A stretch of DNA of 64,000 bases from an uncultured bacterium (GCA_947383145.1 CANDCH010000003.1:1-64000), one strand, 5' to 3'. Numbered from the stretch's first letter, positions 25,823 to 36,950 are shown. Notes: a model not told the origin generated them from the letters alone. Translations and numbers: made by a program.

Positions 25823-25897
25823 GGAGCGGCGCCATGGGGCGCCGCTCCCGAGGAAAAAATGACCCTGCACCGTATTGGTGCAAGGTCATTTTTTTTA
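25823..25897 (+). terminator. Tandem terminators after the MATE gene
   Basis: The first stem GGAGCGGCGCC-ATGG-GGCGCCGCTCC (25823-25848) is perfect. The second (25854-25897) pairs AAAAAATGACC and TGCACC with GGTGCA and GGTCATTTTTT. Its T-runs on both sides may also end the opposing ppdK transcript. Confidence 0.85.
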
Positions 25898-25965
25898 TGG
25901 CGTAGGCGAAGTGTTAGCGCCCTGTACAGGATAAATCCCGTTGCCCTACGACACAATAATGCCCG

Positions 25966-28596
<2,631 letters not shown>

Positions 28597-28660
28597 TGTA
28601 CATTCCTCCAGTTTTTATCGAATGTGCGGGGTAAGCGCGGGATGGGGTTTCGATGATAAT

Positions 28661-28689
28661 ATTTTAGCAGAATACACAAGGGCGGTCAA
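28661..28689 (-). promoter_or_regulatory. ppdK promoter
   Basis: On the minus strand, TTGACC (28689-28684), a 17-base spacer and TAAAAT (28666-28661). Confidence 0.75.
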
Positions 28690-28828
28690 GTAAGAGTTGG
28701 ATTTCTTTTCTTATTTTCCCAGCGCCGTCCGGCGCGCCCGGCTGTATGTGACAAATCACAAAAAGCAGGTTCGAGCAGGAGGAAAGCCTGTTTTCTGCGC
28801 TGAAATTGTGTGTTGATGCAAAAAACTG

Positions 28829-28856
28829 TTGACAAAAACCGGGTTTGTGCTATGCT
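28829..28856 (+). promoter_or_regulatory. glnA promoter
   Basis: TTGACA (28829-28834), a 16-base spacer and TATGCT (28851-28856). The 80-base leader shows no obvious structured element. The rest of the 28597-28935 gap holds only this and the ppdK promoter. Confidence 0.7.
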
Positions 28857-28935
28857 GAAACGTGGAAATGAAAAATGTGGGACGCGGCGCGACACAGTTT
28901 TCCAATTGTCGAAAACAGGAAAGGGGAAGACAGGC

Positions 28936-30267
28936 ATGGGCTATACCAAGGAGGACATTGTCCGCATGGTGCGGGAGGAGGACGTGAAGTTCATCCGAAT
29001 GCAGTTCACCGACATATTCGGGCAGTTGAAGAACGTGGCCATCACCGCCTCCCAGATCGAGAAGGCGGTCAACAACCAGATCATGCTGGACGGCTCGTCC
29101 ATCGAGGGCTTTGTCCGCATCAACGAGTCCGACCAGTACCTCTATCCCGACCTGGACAGCTTTGTGGTGTTCCCCTGGGAGCCCCAGCACGCCAAGGTGG
29201 CCCGGCTGATCTGCGATGTGCACAACCCGGACGGCTCCTCCTTTGTGGGCGACCCCCGGGGCGTGCTGGAGCGGGTGCTGGGCCGCGCGAAGGACATGGG
29301 CTACGACACCTTCAACGTGGGGCTGGAGGCGGAGTTCTTCCTGTTCCAGACCGACGGGGAGGGCAAGCCCACCACCAAGACCAACGACGAGGCGGGCTAT
29401 TTCGACCTGGGCCCCCTGGACCACGGGGAGCCCACCCGGCGGCGCATCTGCCTGGCGCTGGAGCAGATGGGCTATGAGATTGAGGCCAGCCACCACGAGG
29501 TGGCCCCCGGCCAGCACGAGATTGACTTCAAGTACGCCCCCGCCCTGGAGTGCGCGGACAAGATCATGACCTTCAAGCTGGCGGTGAAAACCATCGCCCA
29601 GCGGGACGGCCTCCACGCCACCTTCATGCCAAAGCCCATCTACGGTCTGGCGGGCAACGGGATGCACACCAACATGTCCCTGTACCGGGACGGGAAGAAC
29701 GTGTTTTTCGACGAGAAGGGCGAAAATGGGCTGTCCAAGGAGTGCTATTCCTTCATCGCGGGCATATTGGCCCACATGAAGGGGATGGCCGCCGTCACCA
29801 ACCCCCTGGTCAACTCCTACAAGCGGCTGGTGCCCGGCTATGAGGCCCCCTGCTATATGGCCTGGTCCGCCTCCAACCGCTCCACCCTCATCCGCATCCC
29901 CGCCAGCCGGGGCCAGGGAACCCGGGTGGAGCTGCGCTGCCCCGACCCGGCCTGCAACCCCTACCTGTCCCTGGCGGTCTGTCTGGCGGCGGGGCTGGAC
30001 GGCATCGCCAAGGGGATGACCCCGCCCCCGGAGGTGACGGAGAACATCTTCGCCATGTCCCCCGCCACCCGCCGCCGCCGGGGCATCGAGGCCCTGCCCG
30101 GTTCCCTGGAGGAGGCCCTTGCCGCCATGAAGCGGGACAAGCTGGTGCTGGCGGCGCTGGGCCAGCACGTCACGTCCCAGTACATCGCGGGCAAGGAGGC
30201 CGAGTGGGAGGAGTACCGCACCCGGGTGTCCTCCTGGGAACGAGACAAATACATCATCAACTATTGA
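28936..30267 (+). CDS. glnA: Glutamine synthetase, type I
   Basis: ATP-dependent amidation of glutamate by ammonia, the main nitrogen-assimilation step. It has 443 residues. The beta-grasp start is GYTKEDIVRMVREEDVKFIR and the metal/substrate segments are GLEAEFFLF, HHEVAPGQHEIDFKY and GNGMHTNMSLY. The length and lack of an adenylylation-type C-terminal insert fit the Gram-positive GSI-alpha form, which is feedback inhibited. ATG at 28936 with AAGGGGAAG upstream is chosen over the longer frame, which overlaps the promoter. The C-terminal codons are duplicated 200 bp downstream. Confidence 0.96.
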   Translation: MGYTKEDIVRMVREEDVKFIRMQFTDIFGQLKNVAITASQIEKAVNNQIMLDGSSIEGFVRINESDQYLYPDLDSFVVFPWEPQHAKVARLICDVHNPDGSSFVGDPRGVLERVLGRAKDMGYDTFNVGLEAEFFLFQTDGEGKPTTKTNDEAGYFDLGPLDHGEPTRRRICLALEQMGYEIEASHHEVAPGQHEIDFKYAPALECADKIMTFKLAVKTIAQRDGLHATFMPKPIYGLAGNGMHTNMSLYRDGKNVFFDEKGENGLSKECYSFIAGILAHMKGMAAVTNPLVNSYKRLVPGYEAPCYMAWSASNRSTLIRIPASRGQGTRVELRCPDPACNPYLSLAVCLAAGLDGIAKGMTPPPEVTENIFAMSPATRRRRGIEALPGSLEEALAAMKRDKLVLAALGQHVTSQYIAGKEAEWEEYRTRVSSWERDKYIINY

Positions 30268-30269
30268 TT
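30208..30269 (+). repeat. 62-bp glnA-end repeat, copy 1 (inside glnA)
   Basis: Encodes the last 19 residues of glutamine synthetase plus the stop. It recurs at 30408-30469 with three mismatches, all synonymous third-position changes. Confidence 0.9.
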
Positions 30270-30407
30270 GCCGACCAAGCCCCCGTCCGTCCCGCAGGGC
30301 AGGGGGGTATCGCGCCGAAGGCGCGTATCCAGGGGGGACTGGTCCCCCCTGGAAGGCGCGGCCTGCCGCCTCAGGCGGCGCATATTCCGCAGAATATGCC
30401 CGCGCCT
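30270..30407. repeat. Hairpin-rich cassette between the two glnA ends
   Basis: Four palindromes follow one another: CGCGCC-GAA-GGCGCG, CCAGGGGGGAC-TG-GTCCCCCCTGG (30329-30352), GCCGCC-TCA-GGCGGC and GCATATTC-CGCA-GAATATGC. No coding capacity is evident. It resembles a small palindromic repeat insertion. Confidence 0.7.
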
Positions 30408-30469
30408 GAGGAGTACCGCACCCGGGTATCCTCCTGGGAGCGGGACAAATACATCATCAACTATTGATT
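30408..30469 (+). pseudogene. Duplicated glnA 3' end (fragment)
   Basis: This fragment reproduces the final codons and stop of glnA (EEYRTRVSSWERDKYIINY) at an exact 200-bp offset. The three differences are GTG/GTA, GAA/GAG and CGA/CGG, all silent. It has no start or upstream frame of its own. Confidence 0.85.
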
Positions 30470-30528
30470 TGAAAGCCGCATAGCGGCCAAGTCCAAGCGC
30501 ATACGCTTCCCTGTAAGGAGGGGAGCGT

Positions 30529-31323
30529 ATGCGCTTTACCAAAATGCACGGCCTGGGCAACGACTACATTTTTCTCAACTGCATGGAGGGCGCGCCGGAC
30601 GATCTGCCGGAGTTGTCCCGCCGCCTGTCCCGCCGCCGGTTCGGCGTGGGGGGAGACGGCCTCATCTGTGTGTGCCCGTCCCAGCGGGCGGATTTCAGAA
30701 TGCGGATGTTCAACGCCGACGGCTCCGAGGGGGCCATGTGCGGCAACGGCATCCGCTGTTTTGGCAAGTACGTCTACGACAAGGGGCTGACGGACAAGGC
30801 CCACCTCACCATCGAGACCCCGGCAGGGGAGCGGGAGCTGTCCCTGATGGTGGAAAACGGGGCCGTGTCGGGGGCGGCGGTGGGGATGGGCGTCCCGGCG
30901 GTGGAGCCGCCCCTGGCCATCGCTCTGAATGGGGCCGAATACACCGCCGTCCCCGTGTCCGTGGGCAACCCCCACGCGGTGATCGAGGCGGAAGACCCCG
31001 CCGCCCTGGACCTGTCCGTCCTCGGGCCGCTGGCGGAGCGCTGCCCCGCCTTTTCCCGGCGGGTGAACGTGGAATTTGTCCGGGTGCTGAACCGGGGCGC
31101 GCTGGAGATGCGCGTCTGGGAGCGGGGCAGCGGGGAGACCCTGGCCTGCGGCACCGGGGCGTGCGCCGCCGCGGCCGCCATGATGGCCGCCGGAAAGCTG
31201 GACCGGGAGGCGGAAATCCGGCTTCCCGGCGGGGAGCTGGCCGTCCGCTGGGAGGAAAAATCCGGCCATATGTTCATGACCGGCCCCGCCGTGACGGTGT
31301 TTGATGGCGAATTTGCCGGTTGA
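30529..31323 (+). CDS. dapF: Diaminopimelate epimerase
   Basis: Converts LL- to meso-diaminopimelate, used for peptidoglycan and lysine. It has 264 residues, the family's usual size. The two catalytic cysteines are in AMCGNGIRCFGKY and ACGTGACAAA, and the start is FTKMHGLGNDYIF. The ribosome site is GTAAGGAGGGGAG. It is followed by dapL with its own promoter, so the two last DAP steps are adjacent. Confidence 0.96.
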   Translation: MRFTKMHGLGNDYIFLNCMEGAPDDLPELSRRLSRRRFGVGGDGLICVCPSQRADFRMRMFNADGSEGAMCGNGIRCFGKYVYDKGLTDKAHLTIETPAGERELSLMVENGAVSGAAVGMGVPAVEPPLAIALNGAEYTAVPVSVGNPHAVIEAEDPAALDLSVLGPLAERCPAFSRRVNVEFVRVLNRGALEMRVWERGSGETLACGTGACAAAAAMMAAGKLDREAEIRLPGGELAVRWEEKSGHMFMTGPAVTVFDGEFAG

Positions 31324-31349
31324 CCGGGCCGTTTCGCCTGTGTTACAAT
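31320..31349 (+). promoter_or_regulatory. dapL promoter
   Basis: TTGACC (31320-31325, overlapping the dapF stop), an 18-base spacer and TACAAT (31344-31349). Confidence 0.6.
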
Positions 31350-31381
31350 GATTTAACCAGATAAAGTAAGGAGTGGTCCCC

Positions 31382-32602
31382 ATGGTCCGCGTCAATCAGA
31401 ATTTCCAAAAGCTCCCCGGCGGCTACCTGTTCCCGGAGATCGGCCGCCGCGTGCGGGCTTTTTCCGCCCAGAATCCGCCCATGCCCCTCATCCGCTTAGG
31501 GATCGGCGACGTGACCCAGCCCCTGGCCCCGGCGGTGGTGGGCGCCATGGTGAAGGCCTCCCGGGAGATGGGGGTGAAGGAGACCTTCCGGGGCTACTGC
31601 GAGGAGACCTGCTGTGCCTACGACTTTCTGCGCTTCGCCATCCGGGACGACTACGCGGCCCGGGGGGTGGAGGTGGACGACGACGAGATTTTCGTGTCCG
31701 ACGGCGCCAAGAGCGACTGCGGCAGCATCGGCGACATCTTCTCCGTGGACAACGTGGTGGCGGTTTGCGACCCGGTGTACCCGGTGTATGTGGACACCAA
31801 CGCCATGGCGGGCCGCGCCGGGGACTTCGACGGGGAGCGGTGGACCAATCTTGTCTATCTGCCCTGCACGGCGGAGAACGGCTTTTTCCCGGAGCTGCCC
31901 GCGGGGGACCGGGCTCCCGACCTGATCTATCTCTGCTCCCCCAACAACCCCACCGGCGCGGCGGCCACCGAGGACCAACTGAAGGTGTGGGTGGACTACG
32001 CCAACGCCCACGGCAGCGTCATTCTGTTCGACTCCGCCTATGAGGCGTTCATCACCCAGGAGGGCGTCCCCCACAGCATCTATGAGGTGGAGGGGGCCAA
32101 GACCTGCGCCATCGAGTTCCGCTCCTTCTCCAAGTCCGCCGGATTCACCGGCACCCGCTGCGCCTACACGGTCGTCCCCAAGGCGCTGGAGCGGGAGGGA
32201 GTTTCCCTCCGGGCCCTGTGGAACCGCCGCCAGGGGAGCAAGTTCAACGGCGTGCCCTACGTGATCCAGCGGGCGGCGGAGGCGGCCCTCAGCCCCGAGG
32301 GGAAGGCCCAGACCGGGGAGGCCATCCGCTACTATCTGAACAACGCCAAGGTGATCAAGGACGGCCTGACCGCCGCCGGACTGACGGTGTACGGCGGGGT
32401 GAACGCCCCCTATCTGTGGGTCAGGACCCCCGGCGGCGCCCCCTCCTGGGACTTTTTCGACCTGCTGCTGAAAAGGGCCTGTGTGGTCACCACCCCCGGC
32501 GCGGGCTTCGGCCCCAGCGGGGAGGGGTATGTCCGGGTCACCGCCTTCGGGGACGCGGACGCCACCCGGGAGGCGGTGCGGCGCATCGCCTGCGTCCTGT
32601 GA
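31382..32602 (+). CDS. dapL: LL-diaminopimelate aminotransferase
   Basis: A PLP enzyme that forms LL-DAP directly from tetrahydrodipicolinate and glutamate, bypassing the acyl-blocked dapD/C/E route. It has 406 residues. Recognisable parts are the N-terminal NQNFQKLPGGYLFPEI, the cofactor region SDGAKSDCGSIGDIF, DPVYPVYVDTNAMAG, CSPNNPTGAA and the Schiff-base lysine region FRSFSKSAGFTGTRCAYTV. ATG at 31382 has AAGGAG 8 bases upstream; the GTG nine bases earlier is too close. It works with the asd-dapA-dapB operon at 52-55 kb. Confidence 0.95.
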   Translation: MVRVNQNFQKLPGGYLFPEIGRRVRAFSAQNPPMPLIRLGIGDVTQPLAPAVVGAMVKASREMGVKETFRGYCEETCCAYDFLRFAIRDDYAARGVEVDDDEIFVSDGAKSDCGSIGDIFSVDNVVAVCDPVYPVYVDTNAMAGRAGDFDGERWTNLVYLPCTAENGFFPELPAGDRAPDLIYLCSPNNPTGAAATEDQLKVWVDYANAHGSVILFDSAYEAFITQEGVPHSIYEVEGAKTCAIEFRSFSKSAGFTGTRCAYTVVPKALEREGVSLRALWNRRQGSKFNGVPYVIQRAAEAALSPEGKAQTGEAIRYYLNNAKVIKDGLTAAGLTVYGGVNAPYLWVRTPGGAPSWDFFDLLLKRACVVTTPGAGFGPSGEGYVRVTAFGDADATREAVRRIACVL

Positions 32603-32623
32603 GCAGCCGCATTCAACTCTCGC

Positions 32624-32651
32624 CCGCCGGGTTTCCGGCGGGCGTTTTTTT
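32624..32651 (+). terminator. dapL terminator
   Basis: GCCCGCCGG-GTTT-CCGGCGGGC followed by GTTTTTTT. Confidence 0.92.
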
Positions 32652-32664
32652 GACCCTGCGCCTG

Positions 32665-32693
32665 GAATATTCTGGGACGTGCCCTCATAGGTA
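32665..32693 (+). promoter_or_regulatory. Candidate sigma-E promoter of spoIIIA
   Basis: GAATATT (32665-32671), a 14-base spacer and CATAGGTA (32686-32693) resemble the mother-cell sigma-E pattern (-35 ATATT, -10 CATACAAT). It lies 25 bp before spoIIIAA, which is sigma-E controlled in Bacillus. Confidence 0.5.
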
Positions 32694-32718
32694 TGGGGAT
32701 ACAAAGGCGGTGAAGCGT

Positions 32719-33618
32719 ATGGACGAAAGAAAACCCTGGGAGCAGGCGGCGTCGGTGCTGCCGCGGCCCCTGGGCAGCGGTCTGCGGGCCCTGGGAGAGG
32801 ACAGGCTGGGCCAATTGGAGGAGCTGCGCCTGCGCCGGGGCTTCCCCATGACGGCCCTCCTGCCCGAAGGGGAGGCGGAGGTGGACACGCCCCCCGTAGG
32901 GGAGGAGGCGCTGCGCCAGACGGTGGAGAACGCCACCCAGTCCTCCGCCCACACGGCGCTGGACCAGGTCCGGCGCGGTTTTTTCACCCTCCGGGGGGGA
33001 CACCGCATGGGCATGTGCGGCACGGCGGCGGGGGAGGGCGGACGGGCCGCCCTCCGGGAGCTGTCCTCCCTGTCCATCCGCGTTGCGCGGCCGGTGACGG
33101 GGCTGGCGGAGCCCCTTCTGCGGTCGCTGACGGAGGAAGGGCGGCCATTGAGCACCCTCATCCTGGCCCCGCCGGGGGCGGGCAAGACCACCCTGCTCCG
33201 GGATCTGGTCCGGGCCCTGTCCGACGGGGCGGCGGGGGAGCCCCTCCGGGTGGCGGTGGCGGACGAGCGGGGGGAGATCGCCGCCCTGTGGCGGGGGGAG
33301 CCCCAGCTGTACGTGGGCCGGCACACCGACGTGCTGGACGGCTGCCCCAAGGCGGAGGGGCTGCCCATCCTGATCCGGGGGATGAACCCTCAGGCGGCGG
33401 CGGCGGACGAGCTGGGCGGGCCGGAGGACGTCCGGGCGGCGGCGGAGGCGGCGGGGTGCGGCGTGATCCTTCTGGCCACCGCCCACGGGGACGGCCTTGA
33501 CAGCCTGCGCCGCCGCCCCGCCTGCCGGGAGCTGCTGGAGCTGGGGGTGTTCCGGCGGCTGGTGGTGCTGGAGCGCCGGGGCGGGGCGCGGACGGTCCGG
33601 GTGGAGGCGCTGCCGTGA
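32719..33618 (+). CDS. spoIIIAA: Stage III sporulation protein AA (ATPase)
   Basis: The cytoplasmic ATPase of the SpoIIIA-SpoIIQ feeding-tube channel linking mother cell and forespore, related to secretion ATPases. It has 299 residues. Walker A is APPGAGKTTLLRDL, followed by VAVADERGEIAA and the Walker-B-like region VILLATAHGDG. The N-terminal half carries the conserved LEELRLRRGFP and FFTLRGGHRMGMCG segments. ATG at 32719 follows AAGGCGG. First gene of an eight-gene operon with its own probable sigma-E promoter. Confidence 0.95.
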   Translation: MDERKPWEQAASVLPRPLGSGLRALGEDRLGQLEELRLRRGFPMTALLPEGEAEVDTPPVGEEALRQTVENATQSSAHTALDQVRRGFFTLRGGHRMGMCGTAAGEGGRAALRELSSLSIRVARPVTGLAEPLLRSLTEEGRPLSTLILAPPGAGKTTLLRDLVRALSDGAAGEPLRVAVADERGEIAALWRGEPQLYVGRHTDVLDGCPKAEGLPILIRGMNPQAAAADELGGPEDVRAAAEAAGCGVILLATAHGDGLDSLRRRPACRELLELGVFRRLVVLERRGGARTVRVEALP

Positions 33619-34127
33619 TCCGGCTGGCGGGGGCGGCGCTGGTGACCGCCGGCTGCGGGGCGCTGGGGCTGGCGGGGACCGCCCGGCTGGACGGCCGGGT
33701 GCGGGACCTGGGAGAGCTGGCGGCGGGGCTGGACGCCCTCCGGCGGGAGCTGGGCTGGCGGCTCAGCCCCCTGCCCGACGCCCTGGGGGAGGCGGCGCGG
33801 GCCGCCCGGGGGCCGGCGGGGCAGTTTTTCGCCCAATGCGCCCGGGGCGCCGGCCTGCCCGACGGGCGGGCCTTTCAGGAGGTGTGGCGGGAGGGGCTGG
33901 ACGGCGCGCCCCTCCGGCTCAAGCCGGGAGACCGGGCGGTGCTGGAGCGGCTGGGCCCGGTGCTGGGCCGGTACGACGGGGACAGCCAGCGCCTCGCCCT
34001 GGAGGACGCGGCGGCGGGCCTGCGGGCCCTCCGGGAGGAGGCCGCGGACGACCGCCGCCGCCTGGGGCGGGTGTACGGCGTGCTGGGGGTGGCGGCGGGG
34101 CTGCTGCTGGCCATCGTGCTGCTGTAA
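33615..34127 (+). CDS. spoIIIAB: Stage III sporulation protein AB
   Basis: A 170-residue membrane protein resembling secretion-system F-type platform proteins. One hydrophobic segment at the N-terminus and one at the C-terminus (LGVAAGLLLAIVLL) flank a helical cytoplasmic domain. It starts with GTG overlapping the spoIIIAA stop. The assignment rests on position, size and topology, with conserved LRRELGWRLSPLPDAL. Confidence 0.92.
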   Translation: MIRLAGAALVTAGCGALGLAGTARLDGRVRDLGELAAGLDALRRELGWRLSPLPDALGEAARAARGPAGQFFAQCARGAGLPDGRAFQEVWREGLDGAPLRLKPGDRAVLERLGPVLGRYDGDSQRLALEDAAAGLRALREEAADDRRRLGRVYGVLGVAAGLLLAIVLL

Positions 34128-34151
34128 ACGGAACACTACATAGGAGGACGG

Positions 34152-34349
34152 ATGATGGACGTGGACCTCATTTTTAAAATTGCCGCCATCGGCATTCTGG
34201 TGTCGGTGCTCAACCAGGTGCTCACCCGGTCGGGCCGGGACGAGATGGCCACCATGACCACCCTGGTGGCGCTGGTGGTGGTGCTGATGATTGTGGTGCG
34301 GCAGATCAACGACCTGTTCACCCTGGTGAAGGACCTGTTCGGGCTGTGA
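34152..34349 (+). CDS. spoIIIAC: Stage III sporulation protein AC
   Basis: A 65-residue protein with two membrane helices. The typical sequence is IFKIAAIGILVSVLNQVLTR and then MIVVRQINDLF. It is a small subunit of the channel's membrane base. AGGAGG lies just upstream; the second ATG (34155) has slightly better spacing. Its stop overlaps spoIIIAD. Confidence 0.95.
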   Translation: MMDVDLIFKIAAIGILVSVLNQVLTRSGRDEMATMTTLVALVVVLMIVVRQINDLFTLVKDLFGL

Positions 34350-34732
34350 GCGGCGTGGTCAAAATCGCGGCGGCGGCGGTGGCGGCGGCGCTGTGCGCGG
34401 TGGTGGTGCGAAAGCAGTCGCCGGAGCTGGCCCTGGCCCTGGGAATCGGGGCGTGCGCGCTGATTGTGCTGTCCTGCTCGGAGACGCTCGCCGGCCTGGT
34501 GGAGCTGGCGGACAAGCTGGCCGAGACGGGGGGGCTGTCCGCCCGGGTGGTGGAGCCGGTGCTCAAGACGGCGGGCATCGCCATCGTGGCCCGGCTGGCG
34601 GCGGACTTCTGCAGGGACGCCAAGGAGGGGGGGCTGGCCTCGGCGGTGGAGCTGGCGGGGACGGCCCTGGCCCTGGCGGCGGCCATGCCCCTGATGACGG
34701 CGGTGCTGGACGTGCTCACACAGCTGCTGTAA
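34346..34732 (+). CDS. spoIIIAD: Stage III sporulation protein AD
   Basis: A 128-residue membrane protein with three to four hydrophobic segments (VVKIAAAAVAAALCAVVVRK, then ALGIGACALIVLSC). The conserved PVLKTAGIAIVARLAADFCRD helix is characteristic. It begins with GTG in a GTGA overlap with spoIIIAC. Confidence 0.94.
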   Translation: MSGVVKIAAAAVAAALCAVVVRKQSPELALALGIGACALIVLSCSETLAGLVELADKLAETGGLSARVVEPVLKTAGIAIVARLAADFCRDAKEGGLASAVELAGTALALAAAMPLMTAVLDVLTQLL

Positions 34733-34745
34733 GGGGGTGGGGCGC

Positions 34746-35846
34746 GTGGGAAGAATCTGGGCGGCGCTGCTGGCGCTGGCCCTGCTGCCCGCCCTGTGCC
34801 CGCCCGTCCGGGCCCTGTCCGCCGGGGAGGCGCTGGCGCGGCAGGAGGAGCTGGCGGATGTGGACGGACTCCGCAGGGCGGCGGAGGAGAGCGGCGGCGG
34901 GGCGGAGTACGGGGCCTCGCTGGACCAGGGGCTGGAGAGCTTGCTGGACACGGGGACGCGGGAGCTGGGGGGCGCGGTGCGGCGGGCGGCGCGTTCGGCG
35001 GCGCTGCTGCTGGTGATTTTGATGTTCTGCGCCCTGGCGGAGACGGCGGAGGGGCTGGGGAAGGGGGGCGTGAAGGCGTCCGCCCTGGCGGGGGTGCTGG
35101 CGGTGACGGCGGTGGCGGTGGCGGACGTGAACTCCCTGCTGGGCCTGGGCACGGGGGCCATCGAGAGGATGAGCTCCTTTGCCGCCGTGCTGCTGCCCAC
35201 GGTGGCGGCGGTGACGGCGGCCACAGGGGCGGTGACCGGCGCGGCGGCCCGCCAGATGGCGGCGGCGCTGTTCTCCGACCTGCTCATCGGGCTCATCAAC
35301 GGCCTGCTGGTGCCCCTGCTGTATGGGTATATCGCCGCCTCGGTGGCCCAGGCGGCGCTGGGAAGGGAGGAGCTGAAGCGGATGGCGGACCTGCTGAAAT
35401 GGACGGTGACCACCCTGATCACCGTGGTGATGACTGCCTTTGTGGGCTATCTGGCGGCCAGCGGCGTGGTGGCGGGGACGGCGGACGCGGCGGCGGTGAA
35501 GGCCGCCCGGTTCGCCATTTCCGGGGCCATCCCGGTGGTGGGGGGCATTCTGTCCGACGCGGCGGAGACGGTGCTGGCCTCGGCGGGGGTGCTCCGGGGG
35601 ACGGTGGGGGTGTTCGGCATGGTCACCGTGCTGGGGCTGTGCCTGACGCCCCTGCTGCGGCTGGCGGTGCACTACCTGGCCTATAAAGCGGCGGCGGCGC
35701 TGGCCTCCGCCTTTGGGGGAGGACCGGCCTGCGCCCTGGTGGACCGGCTCAGCTCCGCCTTCGGGCTGGTGCTGGGGATGACGGGGGCGTGCTGCCTGCT
35801 GCTGCTCATCACGCTGGTGTCCTGCGTGTCGGTGGCCGCGTCATGA
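34746..35846 (+). CDS. spoIIIAE: Stage III sporulation protein AE
   Basis: The largest membrane subunit of the channel (366 residues). An N-terminal signal-like segment (IWAALLALALLPALCPPVRA) precedes a soluble region and seven or so membrane helices, including the conserved AVLLPTVAAVTAATGAVTGA and GVVAGTADAAAVKAARFAIS. The frame opens at GTG 34737, but AAGGGGG is 8 bases before the GTG at 34746, which is preferred. Confidence 0.94.
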   Translation: MGRIWAALLALALLPALCPPVRALSAGEALARQEELADVDGLRRAAEESGGGAEYGASLDQGLESLLDTGTRELGGAVRRAARSAALLLVILMFCALAETAEGLGKGGVKASALAGVLAVTAVAVADVNSLLGLGTGAIERMSSFAAVLLPTVAAVTAATGAVTGAAARQMAAALFSDLLIGLINGLLVPLLYGYIAASVAQAALGREELKRMADLLKWTVTTLITVVMTAFVGYLAASGVVAGTADAAAVKAARFAISGAIPVVGGILSDAAETVLASAGVLRGTVGVFGMVTVLGLCLTPLLRLAVHYLAYKAAAALASAFGGGPACALVDRLSSAFGLVLGMTGACCLLLLITLVSCVSVAAS

Positions 35847-36337
35847 CGGCCTTTGTGCGCGCGTGGCTGCTGGGGATGACGGCGGCGGCGCTGGTGCTGG
35901 CCCTGGCGGAGGCCCTGGCCCCGGAGGGGGGCGCGAAGAAGGTGTGCCGACTGGCGGGGGGGATGGTCCTGCTGCTGGCGGCGGTGGGGCCGGTGGCCGG
36001 AGGGCTGGACGGGGGCGCCCTCACCGGGGCGCTGGACGGCTGGCGTGAGCGGAGCCAGCGGTATGAGCAGGAGCTGGAGGAACGCAACGAGCGGCTCTAT
36101 CTGGCTATCATAGAGGAGGAGACCGCCGCATATGTTATGGACAAGGCGAGACAGCTGGGCTTTGAATGTGCGGCGGAGGTGACCTGCGGCTATGACGAGG
36201 ACGGCGTGCCCTGCCCCTGGGAGGTCGCCGCCCGGGGGGTGTGGACACAGCGGCAGCGGGAGGAGCTGGAGCGGCTGCTGGAGGAGGAGCTGGGCGTGCC
36301 CGCCCGGCGGCAATACTACGAGGAGATACAGCCATGA
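35843..36337 (+). CDS. spoIIIAF: Stage III sporulation protein AF
   Basis: A 164-residue protein with two N-terminal membrane helices (WLLGMTAAALVLALAEALAP, then LAGGMVLLLAAVGPVAGGL) and a soluble C-terminal ring-building-motif-like domain. The ATG overlaps the spoIIIAE stop. The assignment fits order, topology and size. Confidence 0.92.
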   Translation: MTAFVRAWLLGMTAAALVLALAEALAPEGGAKKVCRLAGGMVLLLAAVGPVAGGLDGGALTGALDGWRERSQRYEQELEERNERLYLAIIEEETAAYVMDKARQLGFECAAEVTCGYDEDGVPCPWEVAARGVWTQRQREELERLLEEELGVPARRQYYEEIQP

Positions 36338-36852
36338 CGGTCCAATGGAAGCCGGAGCGGCTTTGGAAGCTGCTGGACAAGTACAAATACGTGGCGCTCC
36401 TGCTGGCGGCGGGGCTGGCGCTGCTGCTCTGGCCCGCCGGGGAGAAGGCGGAGCCGGAGCCGGCGTCCGGCGGCGGGCCGGAGCCCTTCGACGTGTCGGC
36501 GCTGGAGGAGAAGCTGTCGCGCACCCTGTCCCAGGTGGAGGGGGCGGGGCGGGTGACGGTGGCGCTCACGCTGCGCAGCGGGGTGGAGCAGGTGCCCCTC
36601 ACCGACCGCTCCACCTCCACAGGGGAGCGGGGGAGCAGCGTGGAGGAGAAGACGGTGGTGATCAACACCGGCTCCGGGGAGCAGGCGGCGGTGCGGATGG
36701 AACGCTGTCCGGCGTTTCAGGGGGCGGTGGTGGTGTGCCCCGGCGGAGACCGGGCGGAGGTCCGGCTGCTTCTGACCCAGGCGGTGTCGTCCCTCACCGG
36801 GCTGGGGACGGACCGGATCACGGTATGCAAAGGAAGCGCGGAGCCGTGGTGA
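36334..36852 (+). CDS. spoIIIAG: Stage III sporulation protein AG
   Basis: A 172-residue protein with one membrane helix (YVALLLAAGLALLLWPAG). Its intermembrane-space ring-building domain (LEEKLSRTLSQVEGAGRVTV to the end) forms the large ring of the channel in Bacillus. The conserved AFQGAVVVCPGGDRAEV segment is clear. It starts in an ATGA overlap with spoIIIAF. Confidence 0.94.
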   Translation: MTVQWKPERLWKLLDKYKYVALLLAAGLALLLWPAGEKAEPEPASGGGPEPFDVSALEEKLSRTLSQVEGAGRVTVALTLRSGVEQVPLTDRSTSTGERGSSVEEKTVVINTGSGEQAAVRMERCPAFQGAVVVCPGGDRAEVRLLLTQAVSSLTGLGTDRITVCKGSAEPW

Positions 36853-36950
36853 GCCGCGCGGATGGAGCGGAGCGGGGGGGAAAAACCCAGGGCCAACCGT
36901 GTGGGGCCGGGTTTGCCCGAGGCGGAGCGCGGCAATGGAGAAGCGCGAAG
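36848..36950 (+). repeat. Dispersed intergenic repeat between spoIIIAG and spoIIIAH
   Basis: GGTGAGCCGCGCGGATGGAGCGGAGCG (split here as GGTGAGCCGCG and CGGATGGAGCGGAGCG) is followed by AAAAACCCAGGGCC, an inverted GGCCGGGTTT, and CGAGGCGGAGCGCGG. It shares the order of motifs with 13030-13140 and 37597-37675. It splits an otherwise overlapping operon. Confidence 0.7.
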
